A DNA stretch of 64,000 nt from Lachnospiraceae bacterium (GTDB lineage Bacteria; Bacillota; Clostridia; Lachnospirales; Lachnospiraceae), in assembly GCA_021202465.1 (NCBI GenBank), contig JAJQCZ010000066.1, positions 1 through 64,000 on the forward strand. The letters run 5' to 3'. The notes beneath the pieces were generated by a model. The model worked only from the letters and a program-made list of their open reading frames with translations, ran no database searches and was not told where the DNA came from. The translations under genes and the position numbers were made by a program. Shown here one piece after another: positions 14,933-23,846 of this stretch (positions are counted from its first letter, which is position 1; every line of letters begins with the position of its first letter).

Positions 14933-17257
14933 TTACAGGATGCTCTTCTCACTCATGCCCGCATTCCGAATGCGTAATGGCAATCTGCTGGCCATTTTAT
15001 TCCCACATGCAAGCACATCAACATAATATAGCTTTGCTCTACGGATTTCCGGCATACTGTCCACAACATAGAAGTTGTCGTCGATTATGGTCGCAGGATA
15101 GTTGTGTCCGTCGATTTCGATGCTGACATCCATCAACTTCTGAGAAGAAAATATTTTAATGGCAGCCGGTTTGTTTCGACCGACTTTGATTTCTGGTATC
15201 TCCGCAAAGGAAGCAGGTGCATCTAAAGGCATCAGCTTGATTTCTGGCTTCTCTTGGAGGTAAGTGATTTCTATGATAGGAACCGTTACTTCCTCTAGGG
15301 TCGCGCCACCATGCACCTCGACATCTGCTTTTCGACTACCCTTAAATCGGTCATAATTAGCCAACACCCAGAAATCGTCCGCATCCGCTGCGCTTTCCGG
15401 CTTCTTGTCCACTTCACTCTTGGGGCAACACCTTCCGGAGTGGTTTCCGTTCTCGGCCATTTCCAAGAGATTCTCGGTTTCATGGATAACGGCAAGTCGG
15501 CTGGCTCCATGGTCTGAAATGAGGATTGCTTTACTATAAGTGTTTCCCTGCGCCAAAGCCACTTTTATTTTGTTCAGAAGTTGGTCGATGACCTGCAACT
15601 CCTTTATAAGATGTATTGGTAGCTTAGTTTTTGTGTAATCGCAGTCGTCTTTTCCGTGATGCTTAACCTCGTCAATGTCGCTGATAGTACGGATAGGGTA
15701 TCGCTCTGTAGAAAATAGATCCCAAAAATCCTTGTTTCGGCTTGTGATGGATGGTAGCTCACATCTGCAAACGGTAACCTTTGCCAATAGAGATAGCTCC
15801 TGACATTTGGACAGGATATAACCCAGATATTCCACCCCCATCGCATCTACGAAATAAGTCTGTGTATTTTCGCAATCAATTCCCTCTATGACAGAGCTGC
15901 GAGGCTTGAGGATGATATTATAGTCCCGCTCAATGGCTTGCCGTTCAACCATGTCCATAAATTCCGGCAGGATATGATTGATCAGTTTCTGATATTTATA
16001 ATCCTGGAAATACCGATCCAGAAGCTCGTTCTTGAAATGATAGGGTTCCAGATATTGATACAACTCTGGATATATCATTTTCAAAATAATGGAGAGTTCT
16101 AAGCGATCATACTCCAGCCCATATTTATCCAGAAGTTTGATTATCAGTTCCTTTTCTTGCACTGTATTATCTGTCAGGTAATAAATAGCATCTCGTTCTT
16201 TACTGATAACAATTTTGCAGAAAGAAATTACTTCGTCATCTGGATTTCCAATTGCATTTAGGATTGCCTTACGCCGTCCATACACATTGGCAAACTCCTT
16301 GTTGTCATGGGAGAGTTCTAAAATACAGCGATAAATGTACTGGGTAAACTCGCTCACGGAGCAGCTCCTCTCAGCCGCCGTTTCTAGGCACCAGTCGTCG
16401 CCTGCCCCGAACAGCTTCAGTCCGACTACATACAGCCAAAGCCATTTCTTATCTGCCCTGTGATCCATATAGCTAGATATCAAGATATTTAAGCTGCGAA
16501 TGTCTCCAATTTTGGCTTCAATCAGGCGCTCCCACGATGGATAGTGGTTAAATTCTGTCATCGCATATTGCCAGTCAACCTCTGAACCTAGTGCCCTGTC
16601 GAGTCGAGATGTCATATGATCTTTCTCGCAGAGTATTTCATATGGGTCCTTCTTGTCCGAAATGGCATAAAGGGATGCCGGATAAGCCTTTTTGCTTTTG
16701 CTTGTCTCAACGCAAACTATGTCTGAAAGTTCCGATTCCACAGCATAAGCAATACGGTCAATTCCGTTGATAGTTGTTGCTGTTCCAAGCGTTATCCCTT
16801 CCACGGTAAAAATAAGCTTTGGCCTTATAGTGGCATTTCCTGCCACAATACAAATCCGGCTTTCCATACGTCGGTCGTCCTGTATAATATCATTTAGGTA
16901 ATCACTACACTGCCAAGTTATAAATACCACATGACCGACAATACTCAGCGAAAGAACCTCTTTCAGCATTTCCAGAAGCGCCTTTTCTCCTTGGAGAAGA
17001 TAGAATGATGACAGCTCTCGGATAAAGAAGTCCCTATTCTCCCTCTGTAATCTATCAAAGAGAACATCTGTTTTAGGAAATTCATCATGGTTGCAAAAAT
17101 CTGCATCTGAAGCTGACAAAAAGGTGTTTTGCGATAGCTGGTAATGCGTAATAAGTGATTCCAGATCCAGCTTGTTCTGCACGTCCACAATAAGAGGCCC
17201 GAAGCTGTCTTTTTGCAGATACCGGTCTATTTTTTTGATAACGCTGTCAATAACCAT
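14933..17257 (-). CDS. pglZ: PglZ-family phosphatase-like protein of BREX
   Basis: This is 774 residues. The alkaline-phosphatase-like PglZ domain occupies the C-terminal third: FVDAMG near 470 (metal-binding Asp after a hydrophobic strand) and ILISDHGASR near 595 (the Asp-His metal pair). The N-terminal part is a helical region of the kind found in PglZ proteins, and the last 100 residues form a beta domain. PglZ is the hallmark protein of all BREX types; its biochemical activity is reported as metal-dependent phosphodiesterase-like in some members. The gene follows brxC by 11 bp and its stop lies within the ribosome binding site of brxL, so the order and coupling match type 4 BREX. Confidence 0.88.
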   Translation of the reverse strand: MVIDSVIKKIDRYLQKDSFGPLIVDVQNKLDLESLITHYQLSQNTFLSASDADFCNHDEFPKTDVLFDRLQRENRDFFIRELSSFYLLQGEKALLEMLKEVLSLSIVGHVVFITWQCSDYLNDIIQDDRRMESRICIVAGNATIRPKLIFTVEGITLGTATTINGIDRIAYAVESELSDIVCVETSKSKKAYPASLYAISDKKDPYEILCEKDHMTSRLDRALGSEVDWQYAMTEFNHYPSWERLIEAKIGDIRSLNILISSYMDHRADKKWLWLYVVGLKLFGAGDDWCLETAAERSCSVSEFTQYIYRCILELSHDNKEFANVYGRRKAILNAIGNPDDEVISFCKIVISKERDAIYYLTDNTVQEKELIIKLLDKYGLEYDRLELSIILKMIYPELYQYLEPYHFKNELLDRYFQDYKYQKLINHILPEFMDMVERQAIERDYNIILKPRSSVIEGIDCENTQTYFVDAMGVEYLGYILSKCQELSLLAKVTVCRCELPSITSRNKDFWDLFSTERYPIRTISDIDEVKHHGKDDCDYTKTKLPIHLIKELQVIDQLLNKIKVALAQGNTYSKAILISDHGASRLAVIHETENLLEMAENGNHSGRCCPKSEVDKKPESAADADDFWVLANYDRFKGSRKADVEVHGGATLEEVTVPIIEITYLQEKPEIKLMPLDAPASFAEIPEIKVGRNKPAAIKIFSSQKLMDVSIEIDGHNYPATIIDDNFYVVDSMPEIRRAKLYYVDVLACGNKMASRLPLRIRNAGMSEKSIL

Positions 17258-17268
17258 ACCATCCCTCC

Positions 17269-20200
17269 TCAGTTATCTTTGATAATCTCCATACCAACAA
17301 CCATATTGTCCCGAATCAATTCCTTTAGGTATCGCTTGACATCGGCTACATCCATTTTGTCAATCTTCTCTAGGGCAATGTTGCAGCCACCTTGATTATA
17401 TTTTGCTTCTGCCATCTCTCGCAAACGCTTATCTACTTCAGGAAGGCCGAACCAATCATACGGCTCGGCGGAAATGCGCCGATCCAAATAATCCTTTACC
17501 GCCTGAATGTCCGTGAGCATCACAGCATAATTTTTAATGATGGAGTCTCGAAAAGCCTTATCCAAAGCTTCCTCATTGCTCAACAAGCTAAAGAAGCCCG
17601 CTGATGCAAAGTACGCCATTGCCTTATCTACAGAAGCGGCATCGGGATTTTTCTGATTCGCTGCTCTAAAAGCAGCTTGTGCTTTTTGCATTTCACTATC
17701 TGGAATAAGGCAAAGGATTGGCATCTTATGCTCCTTAGACCAGGCACGAGGAGATTCTGAGTGTGTCCGTTCAAACCACAGCTTCCTCAACTGGGCGCTT
17801 TTTAGATTGTTGCGGTAAGTTTTGACATCGTTCTCCACCATGTTGAGATAATCTGCTTTCTCATATGTGAAGGATCCAGCAGGGATCATTTTGAATACTT
17901 CCTGGATATCTTCCTCACTCAGCCCGTCCAAGTAGTAGTGACAAATTCTCTTAAACATTTCTGCTTGATTGTTGTAAAAGTTGAGGAAACCGTCACCATT
18001 GATTTTCAAAAGCTCTAAGAAATTCTTTTTCTGAGACTCCAATAGGGTACCTGCTTTTTTCAGGGAATACAGTACCCCAAGAAATGCGCCCAGCTCATCA
18101 AAGTAATTCTTTCCAGCAGCATAGGAGATACGAATATAGCCGCACTTCTCGCACCATTCACGGAGCGTTGCTTCGTAAGTAATGTTCTTTGGAATCACAT
18201 TGTTACTCTCGGCAATAATCTGATACTCCAAAATCACCTCACGAATTTTCTGCTGCGCCGTTTCAATGTTCCACACCCAGTTTGCAGCATCGGCGTCGAA
18301 TTTTCTTCTTACCACATTGATATACTGACCGCCATCATCAATTGTTTCCGCTAAAGATACAAGCTCGCCATCATTAAATGTTTTGAGATAGGCGATCATG
18401 CCCTCGGTACATTTTTCCTTAGTCAAGAGACTCTTCAAATCGGATGCAGCATCCGGATATTCAATTGAAATTTTTCCTATGGACATAGCAATATCACTAT
18501 CTGACTTTGTTTTGCCCATATTGTTGCTGTTTGCAATCCCGCAGAAGGAATCAATCATCTCTTCCAGTACATCTTTGTCAGTTTTCAGGGTTTCAGATTT
18601 TAGAATCGACTTTAGCGTCCAAATTGGGAACGATAATTCCTTCATTTTGCTGCGGATAAGCTCTCTCGTGTCCGGCACAGAAGTACACATTTTCAGTGGA
18701 ATCCCGAATGCCGTGGAGGCGGTTTCGTTAAACGCTTTTTCTTCCGGGGTGACTGCTACTATGTATTTATCCTTATAACGAGCGTTCGGGGTTAGCTCAA
18801 GGTGAATCACTTCATCAATCATTTCCTTGAGTTTATTCACATCTAACACATCGTTGGTAAGTCCATCACTCCAGCTAAAAGTGCCATCTGTATATTCCTT
18901 CAAAGCGAATCCGAGCATAAAGGCAGAGAGATTACAAGGCATGAATCCATAAGGAACACCCTTCAGATCATCGTAGATCCTCTTGATGGAAACCCGTCCG
19001 CCGTTTTTGAATCCATCGTCAATGATGCCCTCTATGCGAATTTTCAATTTAGAAATAGGCAAATGTGGATTCTTCTCCCAATACTTTTCTACCTGCCATG
19101 CGCCTTCCAAAGCTTTTTCAAGCTTTGTAGCCGGGCTCCCTGAAAGATAGGTACCCTTTGTCTTCTGTGCACAGGCAGATTCTACACCTTGCTTCAGATT
19201 GGTCGCAGTATACATATTTGCGATAACCGTATAAGTCCCCTCCAGACAATCCGGGAACTTTTTCTTGTTGATATCAGCAAGCGTTGCATAGAGCGCTTCC
19301 ATGGTTGTCGCACGGTCGCCGTCTGGTTTGTCAGCGGTATAGACAACAAATTCACCTGTGGCAATACGGTTTTTCCACTTCTTCAGAGAATCTTTGGCGT
19401 TATTTGCATATTGCGTTGCTAACGAGTTGTCTTTTCCTTGCTGCGACATGGACAGAGCCATATCATGGCGATAAGCCTCATAACCATCAGCACCGAACGG
19501 CGTCCGAGAGGCATCGATGAAGATCATATTGTAAACACCGGCTCTGATTGCCTCTGTAATTTTCCTACCGATCACAACGCTTTCGGGGTCGTTTTTGGCG
19601 AAGCAGCCGACCGCAACAATTTTATTTGCATATTTTTCTTCCGTATTGCGAAGCTGCCGAATCGTTGTATCGAAGTCGCTTGCGGATGCATACCGTAATT
19701 CATAGCGCAACTTCAAAGCACCGCTCAAGGTAATAGCATCCACAATTTTAGTTCGGTCAGAGAGTTCTTCTGTGATTAGTGCAGTGGTGGTTTTCTTATC
19801 GATCGTATCCTCAAAAGGCTTTACATCTACGTCCACCTCACTGCTGTATGCTGCATACTGGAATTTACCGCCGCCAAGGGACTTTGCGAACAGCACTTTT
19901 TCCCGGACCAGTTGGTCGGCGCAACGGGAGGCATGGCCTTCCAAGTCAGAACCTTCAAAAGCGTTTTCTATATTCTTCTCATTCGGGATGAAAAGTTCAA
20001 CAGAATCGCCAGCATACTGAGAAATCGCCTGGAGTAGCAAAACAGTTTTTAGGACTCGTTTTTGCTCGGAATCAAGCTTTTGATTTCCCGCACGTTGATA
20101 ATAATCCAAAATAGAACGGATATCGTGGGCGAGATATTCTTTTCCTTTATCGTAGAAGAATTCCCAGAGCATATCTACCGTGAGCAGTGGATTTTCATCC

Positions 20201-21471
20201 TGTGGTCCATAGTTATCTATGAACCATTGAAACCCTTTGATTTCATCCCCACGGTCATTCTTGATAAAGTCAAACATGCTGCGCTGGTTGGAATCAAAAG
20301 CAGAGGAAATATATTTCAAAAGAAGAGCAGCATAAGGGTGAATCGGCAAAATATCCATCATTTCCTTGTCGGAGATATGTGCTACAGACTTTACAATTTT
20401 GCGGGACTCTTTTGTTCTATCCGCTAAATCGTCCAGCATTTCCGCCCAGTCCGTAGCGACGGTCTCATCCTTGTTCTTTTCCATAGCTGCACCCATCAGC
20501 TGAAAAGCGATATTTTCTGGTAGGCTGATAATGCTGTGCGGACTGACAAAACGTCCATTCAGCTTAATAAAGTCCTGATCCCGCTCATGGAACAGGCCCT
20601 GTGTTACATGGGTTACAAGGATAAAGTAGAACGGGTCGGTCTCACTGATTTCGCAAAGCTCCTGGAAGCCGGTCAGCTTCCGAGCATTGTTATAGAAATA
20701 CTCTGTAAACTCATCCCAGATAAACACGATGGCTTTCAGTCCATTGGCTTTGATGACCTCACGAATCCAATCGGCCAGAGCGGAAACGCTCAGAGTTAAC
20801 GCTCGAATCTGACGTTCATCGGCAACCTTGAAAATGTTGTCCATCACTTTAGTAAGGGCATCACCGGTATAGGAATTCAGCTTCTCTAGCACTGCATCTA
20901 CATTGTCGCCGCCGAATAAATCAGAATAAGTTCCTGTGATTAGGCCGTTAAAGTATGCCCGATTATCTTTGTCAGACAGCCAAGCAATGGTGGCACCCTT
21001 CAGCGCATTTCCGCCCTTATTCTCAATGCCGGCATCCCTAAGCGCATTTTCGATACTTTCCTGAACAGCAAACACAAGGTTGTGATCTCCGTGAATGGTG
21101 GCAGAGCCATAGCGATGGACAGTTAGAACCTTTCCACTTTCCTTTACAGACTGGAATCGCTTGTAGAGGTCGTTATCCAGGCCATATTTCCGGAAATACT
21201 CCTGCGTATCATGTTCATTTGCATCCAACAACTTTTTCAGCGTCAAGACAGCATGAGATTTGCCGGTTCCGTAAGCACCCTCTACCCAAAGGCTAAGCTT
21301 TTGCCTGCGTTCCAGTACACTAACTGTGTTCTTGATAAGCTTTACAAAGGCCTCGTGAGGAAAAAACTTCTTCCACATATCCGGATTCCGTGCAATGACG
21401 TTTTCATTGACAGCGGGGAAGTAATCGGGGTCGATATCAAAGTAATTACGGTATTTGTCCAACATAGCCAT
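17269..21471 (-). CDS. brxC: BrxC/PglY-type ATPase of BREX
   Basis: This is about 1400 residues from ATG 21471 (AAGGAGGGC seven bases upstream); an earlier ATG at 21504 has no site. The P-loop GAYGTGKS is at residues 65-72 and a Walker B-like VFIWDEF near 255. The remaining thousand residues are mostly helical with no other catalytic motif. BrxC/PglY proteins are large ATPases present in nearly all BREX systems and act with PglZ in modification and exclusion. Size, P-loop position near the N-terminus and location between brxP and pglZ support the call. No frameshift is visible over its length. Confidence 0.85.
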   Translation of the reverse strand: MAMLDKYRNYFDIDPDYFPAVNENVIARNPDMWKKFFPHEAFVKLIKNTVSVLERRQKLSLWVEGAYGTGKSHAVLTLKKLLDANEHDTQEYFRKYGLDNDLYKRFQSVKESGKVLTVHRYGSATIHGDHNLVFAVQESIENALRDAGIENKGGNALKGATIAWLSDKDNRAYFNGLITGTYSDLFGGDNVDAVLEKLNSYTGDALTKVMDNIFKVADERQIRALTLSVSALADWIREVIKANGLKAIVFIWDEFTEYFYNNARKLTGFQELCEISETDPFYFILVTHVTQGLFHERDQDFIKLNGRFVSPHSIISLPENIAFQLMGAAMEKNKDETVATDWAEMLDDLADRTKESRKIVKSVAHISDKEMMDILPIHPYAALLLKYISSAFDSNQRSMFDFIKNDRGDEIKGFQWFIDNYGPQDENPLLTVDMLWEFFYDKGKEYLAHDIRSILDYYQRAGNQKLDSEQKRVLKTVLLLQAISQYAGDSVELFIPNEKNIENAFEGSDLEGHASRCADQLVREKVLFAKSLGGGKFQYAAYSSEVDVDVKPFEDTIDKKTTTALITEELSDRTKIVDAITLSGALKLRYELRYASASDFDTTIRQLRNTEEKYANKIVAVGCFAKNDPESVVIGRKITEAIRAGVYNMIFIDASRTPFGADGYEAYRHDMALSMSQQGKDNSLATQYANNAKDSLKKWKNRIATGEFVVYTADKPDGDRATTMEALYATLADINKKKFPDCLEGTYTVIANMYTATNLKQGVESACAQKTKGTYLSGSPATKLEKALEGAWQVEKYWEKNPHLPISKLKIRIEGIIDDGFKNGGRVSIKRIYDDLKGVPYGFMPCNLSAFMLGFALKEYTDGTFSWSDGLTNDVLDVNKLKEMIDEVIHLELTPNARYKDKYIVAVTPEEKAFNETASTAFGIPLKMCTSVPDTRELIRSKMKELSFPIWTLKSILKSETLKTDKDVLEEMIDSFCGIANSNNMGKTKSDSDIAMSIGKISIEYPDAASDLKSLLTKEKCTEGMIAYLKTFNDGELVSLAETIDDGGQYINVVRRKFDADAANWVWNIETAQQKIREVILEYQIIAESNNVIPKNITYEATLREWCEKCGYIRISYAAGKNYFDELGAFLGVLYSLKKAGTLLESQKKNFLELLKINGDGFLNFYNNQAEMFKRICHYYLDGLSEEDIQEVFKMIPAGSFTYEKADYLNMVENDVKTYRNNLKSAQLRKLWFERTHSESPRAWSKEHKMPILCLIPDSEMQKAQAAFRAANQKNPDAASVDKAMAYFASAGFFSLLSNEEALDKAFRDSIIKNYAVMLTDIQAVKDYLDRRISAEPYDWFGLPEVDKRLREMAEAKYNQGGCNIALEKIDKMDVADVKRYLKELIRDNMVVGMEIIKDN

Positions 21472-21525
21472 GGTGTTGCCCTCCTTAGAAAAGCTGCAAA
21501 ACATCTTTCGATGTCTTTTCGCTGT

Positions 21526-23844
21526 TTAAGTAATATTGTCCAGATCAAGGGTAAAGCTCGCATTGATAAACTCCGGGTAATTGATGGATAATCCATTCAG
21601 AATTTTCTCCATCTGCTCTCGATCAAGGCCGAAAATCTCCGTAGGGCTGACCCCATCGCTTTCCACCGCATGATCCAGCAGTCTGGAAAACGTGAACTGG
21701 TAGTAACCCCCGCAGGCCTCAGCAAATTTATAGAGGGAGTAGAGGATGACTTTGGGGTCGGGGTTTCGCCAAGGTAGGCGAACCACACTATTCCAAAATC
21801 TCTTGCCATTCTTAATTTCGTAATCACATGAACCAAGGCCAATCTCGATACTCAATTGTGGAATGGAAATCAGTATGTTTTTATAGGCAGACACAATATG
21901 CTTTCTCGAATTTACGCTCATTGAATCATCTAGCATTGCATAAATTGAATCAGGGGTGTATGTAATGGAGAATTCTATATTCTTTATCCACCAATTAAAT
22001 TCAGATGTATATGCTAAATTACAAAGCAGCAAAGCCCACGCATTAACAGATTCTATTCCAATATGATCTATAACTTCTCCAAAACCAGTATATTTGCCAA
22101 CTTCTGTGACACCACTATCGTTAAGAAAACACTTAAGACTTTTCACCTTATTTGTTCCTAAACTGTGCGGTGAAATCCAAAACTCATCTTTCAATTTGTA
22201 ATACTCTATTACCCATTCGTACTCTACCCCCATATTGGCATATCTATCTATGCTTCCCATTTTCTTTTCTCCTTTCGGCAGTCTCAATGAATTTGCCACT
22301 AAGCAACCATGAAAAACCTCGTGGCACTTTTTACATTTAACGCATCTGTCATCTATGTCCACACGCCCATCTTTCATTCGCATAAATCCGTTGGGGCAAT
22401 TTGCTTCACAAACCCTACATCCTATACAATAGGCAGATTTTCTGAAAATAGTTTTTAGAGCGGACATAAAATAAATGTCCTTTTGTGTATTTGTGCCAAT
22501 GAACACCGATGCTACTAGCTTGTTGGGTTCTTCAGTAATGTCAATATGGTACGCTTTCCCATCATAGTAGACATCCACATTCCCATTCTCCAAATAGATT
22601 ATATCACCGATTGTTTTAATCCATTGCCTCCAATCAGTCTTACGACGATAAAGCTCAATCGTGAGGACCCCTTTATCATATGATTCACTTTCGTAGCTTT
22701 TAGCAAAGGACAACTCCTTCCCACTACGTCGAGCTTTCCATCCGCCTATGTTCATAAATTCCTGGATGGCACTTTGCCCAGTAAGTTCTTTAGATGTAGT
22801 CTCAAGAATAATCTCATTAAAAGTGGTTGTAGTTCTGCTTCCATCATCGCTTGAAGCATAAGATTGTTCCTTGAAATACATATTTTTTGATGTAGCTAAT
22901 GGACAAACAAGGCATCCAGCACGGCTATTTCCCTTCTTATACGCATCGTTTATAAGCAAATCTTGGCTGTAAATATAAGTGAATAACTCTGCGGAATTCC
23001 ACTCTAAAATAGGATGGCAACTATACTGACCCCTGATTTTTTCGCCTAAACTTACATCTCCATATTCGCTTCTTGATGCGCTTTCATCTCCCCGTATTCC
23101 GGTAAATGCCATACCCCTAAAGTGAGGATTATTCATATAATTGCGGAGTAAGATAATTTGCGGAGCTGTTTTGTGAACACTACAACACCAACGCATTGTT
23201 TGAGCCGGTGGGCCAAATTGATGCCATGTGTATTCAGGCTCAAAATCGCTTCTCGCACGAAGAAAATTTATTCCTGCTTCCTTACATTGTATTTCAGCAA
23301 GGCTGACAATCTTATATGTATCCGGGAATTCCATCCCTGTGTCTCCAAATAGTACCATAAACTTATTATGCGGCAAAGCCCTCTGCACAAGGTCGAGCGC
23401 CACAACGCTGTCTTTTCCGCCACTGAAGGCCACATAGAAAACATCGACCCTATCCTTATAATCCACATAGGTATTGTATATTTTCTTGATCGTGTCCGCC
23501 GCCAATTTCTCAATCATCGCCCGGTTTTTTTCTACCATCGCCGGGATGTCCACAAAGCGCAGGGGCGCTCCGCCCGGCTCCGGCTCGTCCAGCAGGATGA
23601 TCTCCGGGGCGGTATAGAGGCTTCCACCCTTTGTCTTGGCTACCAGTCGTCCCCGGTAGAAATAGTTGTTCGCTTCTGCCCACAGATAGGGATAAGAATC
23701 GTTTTTTTCGTAATTCCAGTGCTGGTCGAAACCCAAAATGTCCAGCTCTTTGTAATATACCGGGCGGGGTTCCTTGCTAAAGGAAAGCGGTGAGCTGTTC
23801 AGCAAAAGTCCCCCAGTATCGGCATCCCAGTTATATGAATACAT
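21526..23844 (-). CDS. brxP: BrxP, PAPS-reductase-fold PP-loop protein with ferredoxin-type Cys clusters
   Basis: This is 772 residues. The PP-loop SGGKDS is at 141-146, followed by LFGDTGMEFPDT, the signature of PAPS reductase/DndC-like enzymes. Cys pairs at about 220-221 (RWCCS) and 311/314 (CLVC) could hold an Fe-S cluster. A ferredoxin-like insert carries CIGCRVCEANCP (473-484) and CVKCKKC (501-507). The C-terminal 200 residues end with SPTEIFGLD and FTLDLDNI, which reminds me of DUF4007 proteins from DNA-sulfur loci. BrxP is specific to type 4 BREX. By analogy with DndC it would activate the DNA phosphate with ATP for sulfur insertion. The middle of the gene (about 21.9-23.4 kb) is visibly more A+T-rich than its first 300 bp, hinting at recombination. 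Confidence 0.82.
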   Translation of the reverse strand: MYSYNWDADTGGLLLNSSPLSFSKEPRPVYYKELDILGFDQHWNYEKNDSYPYLWAEANNYFYRGRLVAKTKGGSLYTAPEIILLDEPEPGGAPLRFVDIPAMVEKNRAMIEKLAADTIKKIYNTYVDYKDRVDVFYVAFSGGKDSVVALDLVQRALPHNKFMVLFGDTGMEFPDTYKIVSLAEIQCKEAGINFLRARSDFEPEYTWHQFGPPAQTMRWCCSVHKTAPQIILLRNYMNNPHFRGMAFTGIRGDESASRSEYGDVSLGEKIRGQYSCHPILEWNSAELFTYIYSQDLLINDAYKKGNSRAGCLVCPLATSKNMYFKEQSYASSDDGSRTTTTFNEIILETTSKELTGQSAIQEFMNIGGWKARRSGKELSFAKSYESESYDKGVLTIELYRRKTDWRQWIKTIGDIIYLENGNVDVYYDGKAYHIDITEEPNKLVASVFIGTNTQKDIYFMSALKTIFRKSAYCIGCRVCEANCPNGFMRMKDGRVDIDDRCVKCKKCHEVFHGCLVANSLRLPKGEKKMGSIDRYANMGVEYEWVIEYYKLKDEFWISPHSLGTNKVKSLKCFLNDSGVTEVGKYTGFGEVIDHIGIESVNAWALLLCNLAYTSEFNWWIKNIEFSITYTPDSIYAMLDDSMSVNSRKHIVSAYKNILISIPQLSIEIGLGSCDYEIKNGKRFWNSVVRLPWRNPDPKVILYSLYKFAEACGGYYQFTFSRLLDHAVESDGVSPTEIFGLDREQMEKILNGLSINYPEFINASFTLDLDNIT

Positions 23845-23846
23845 CG

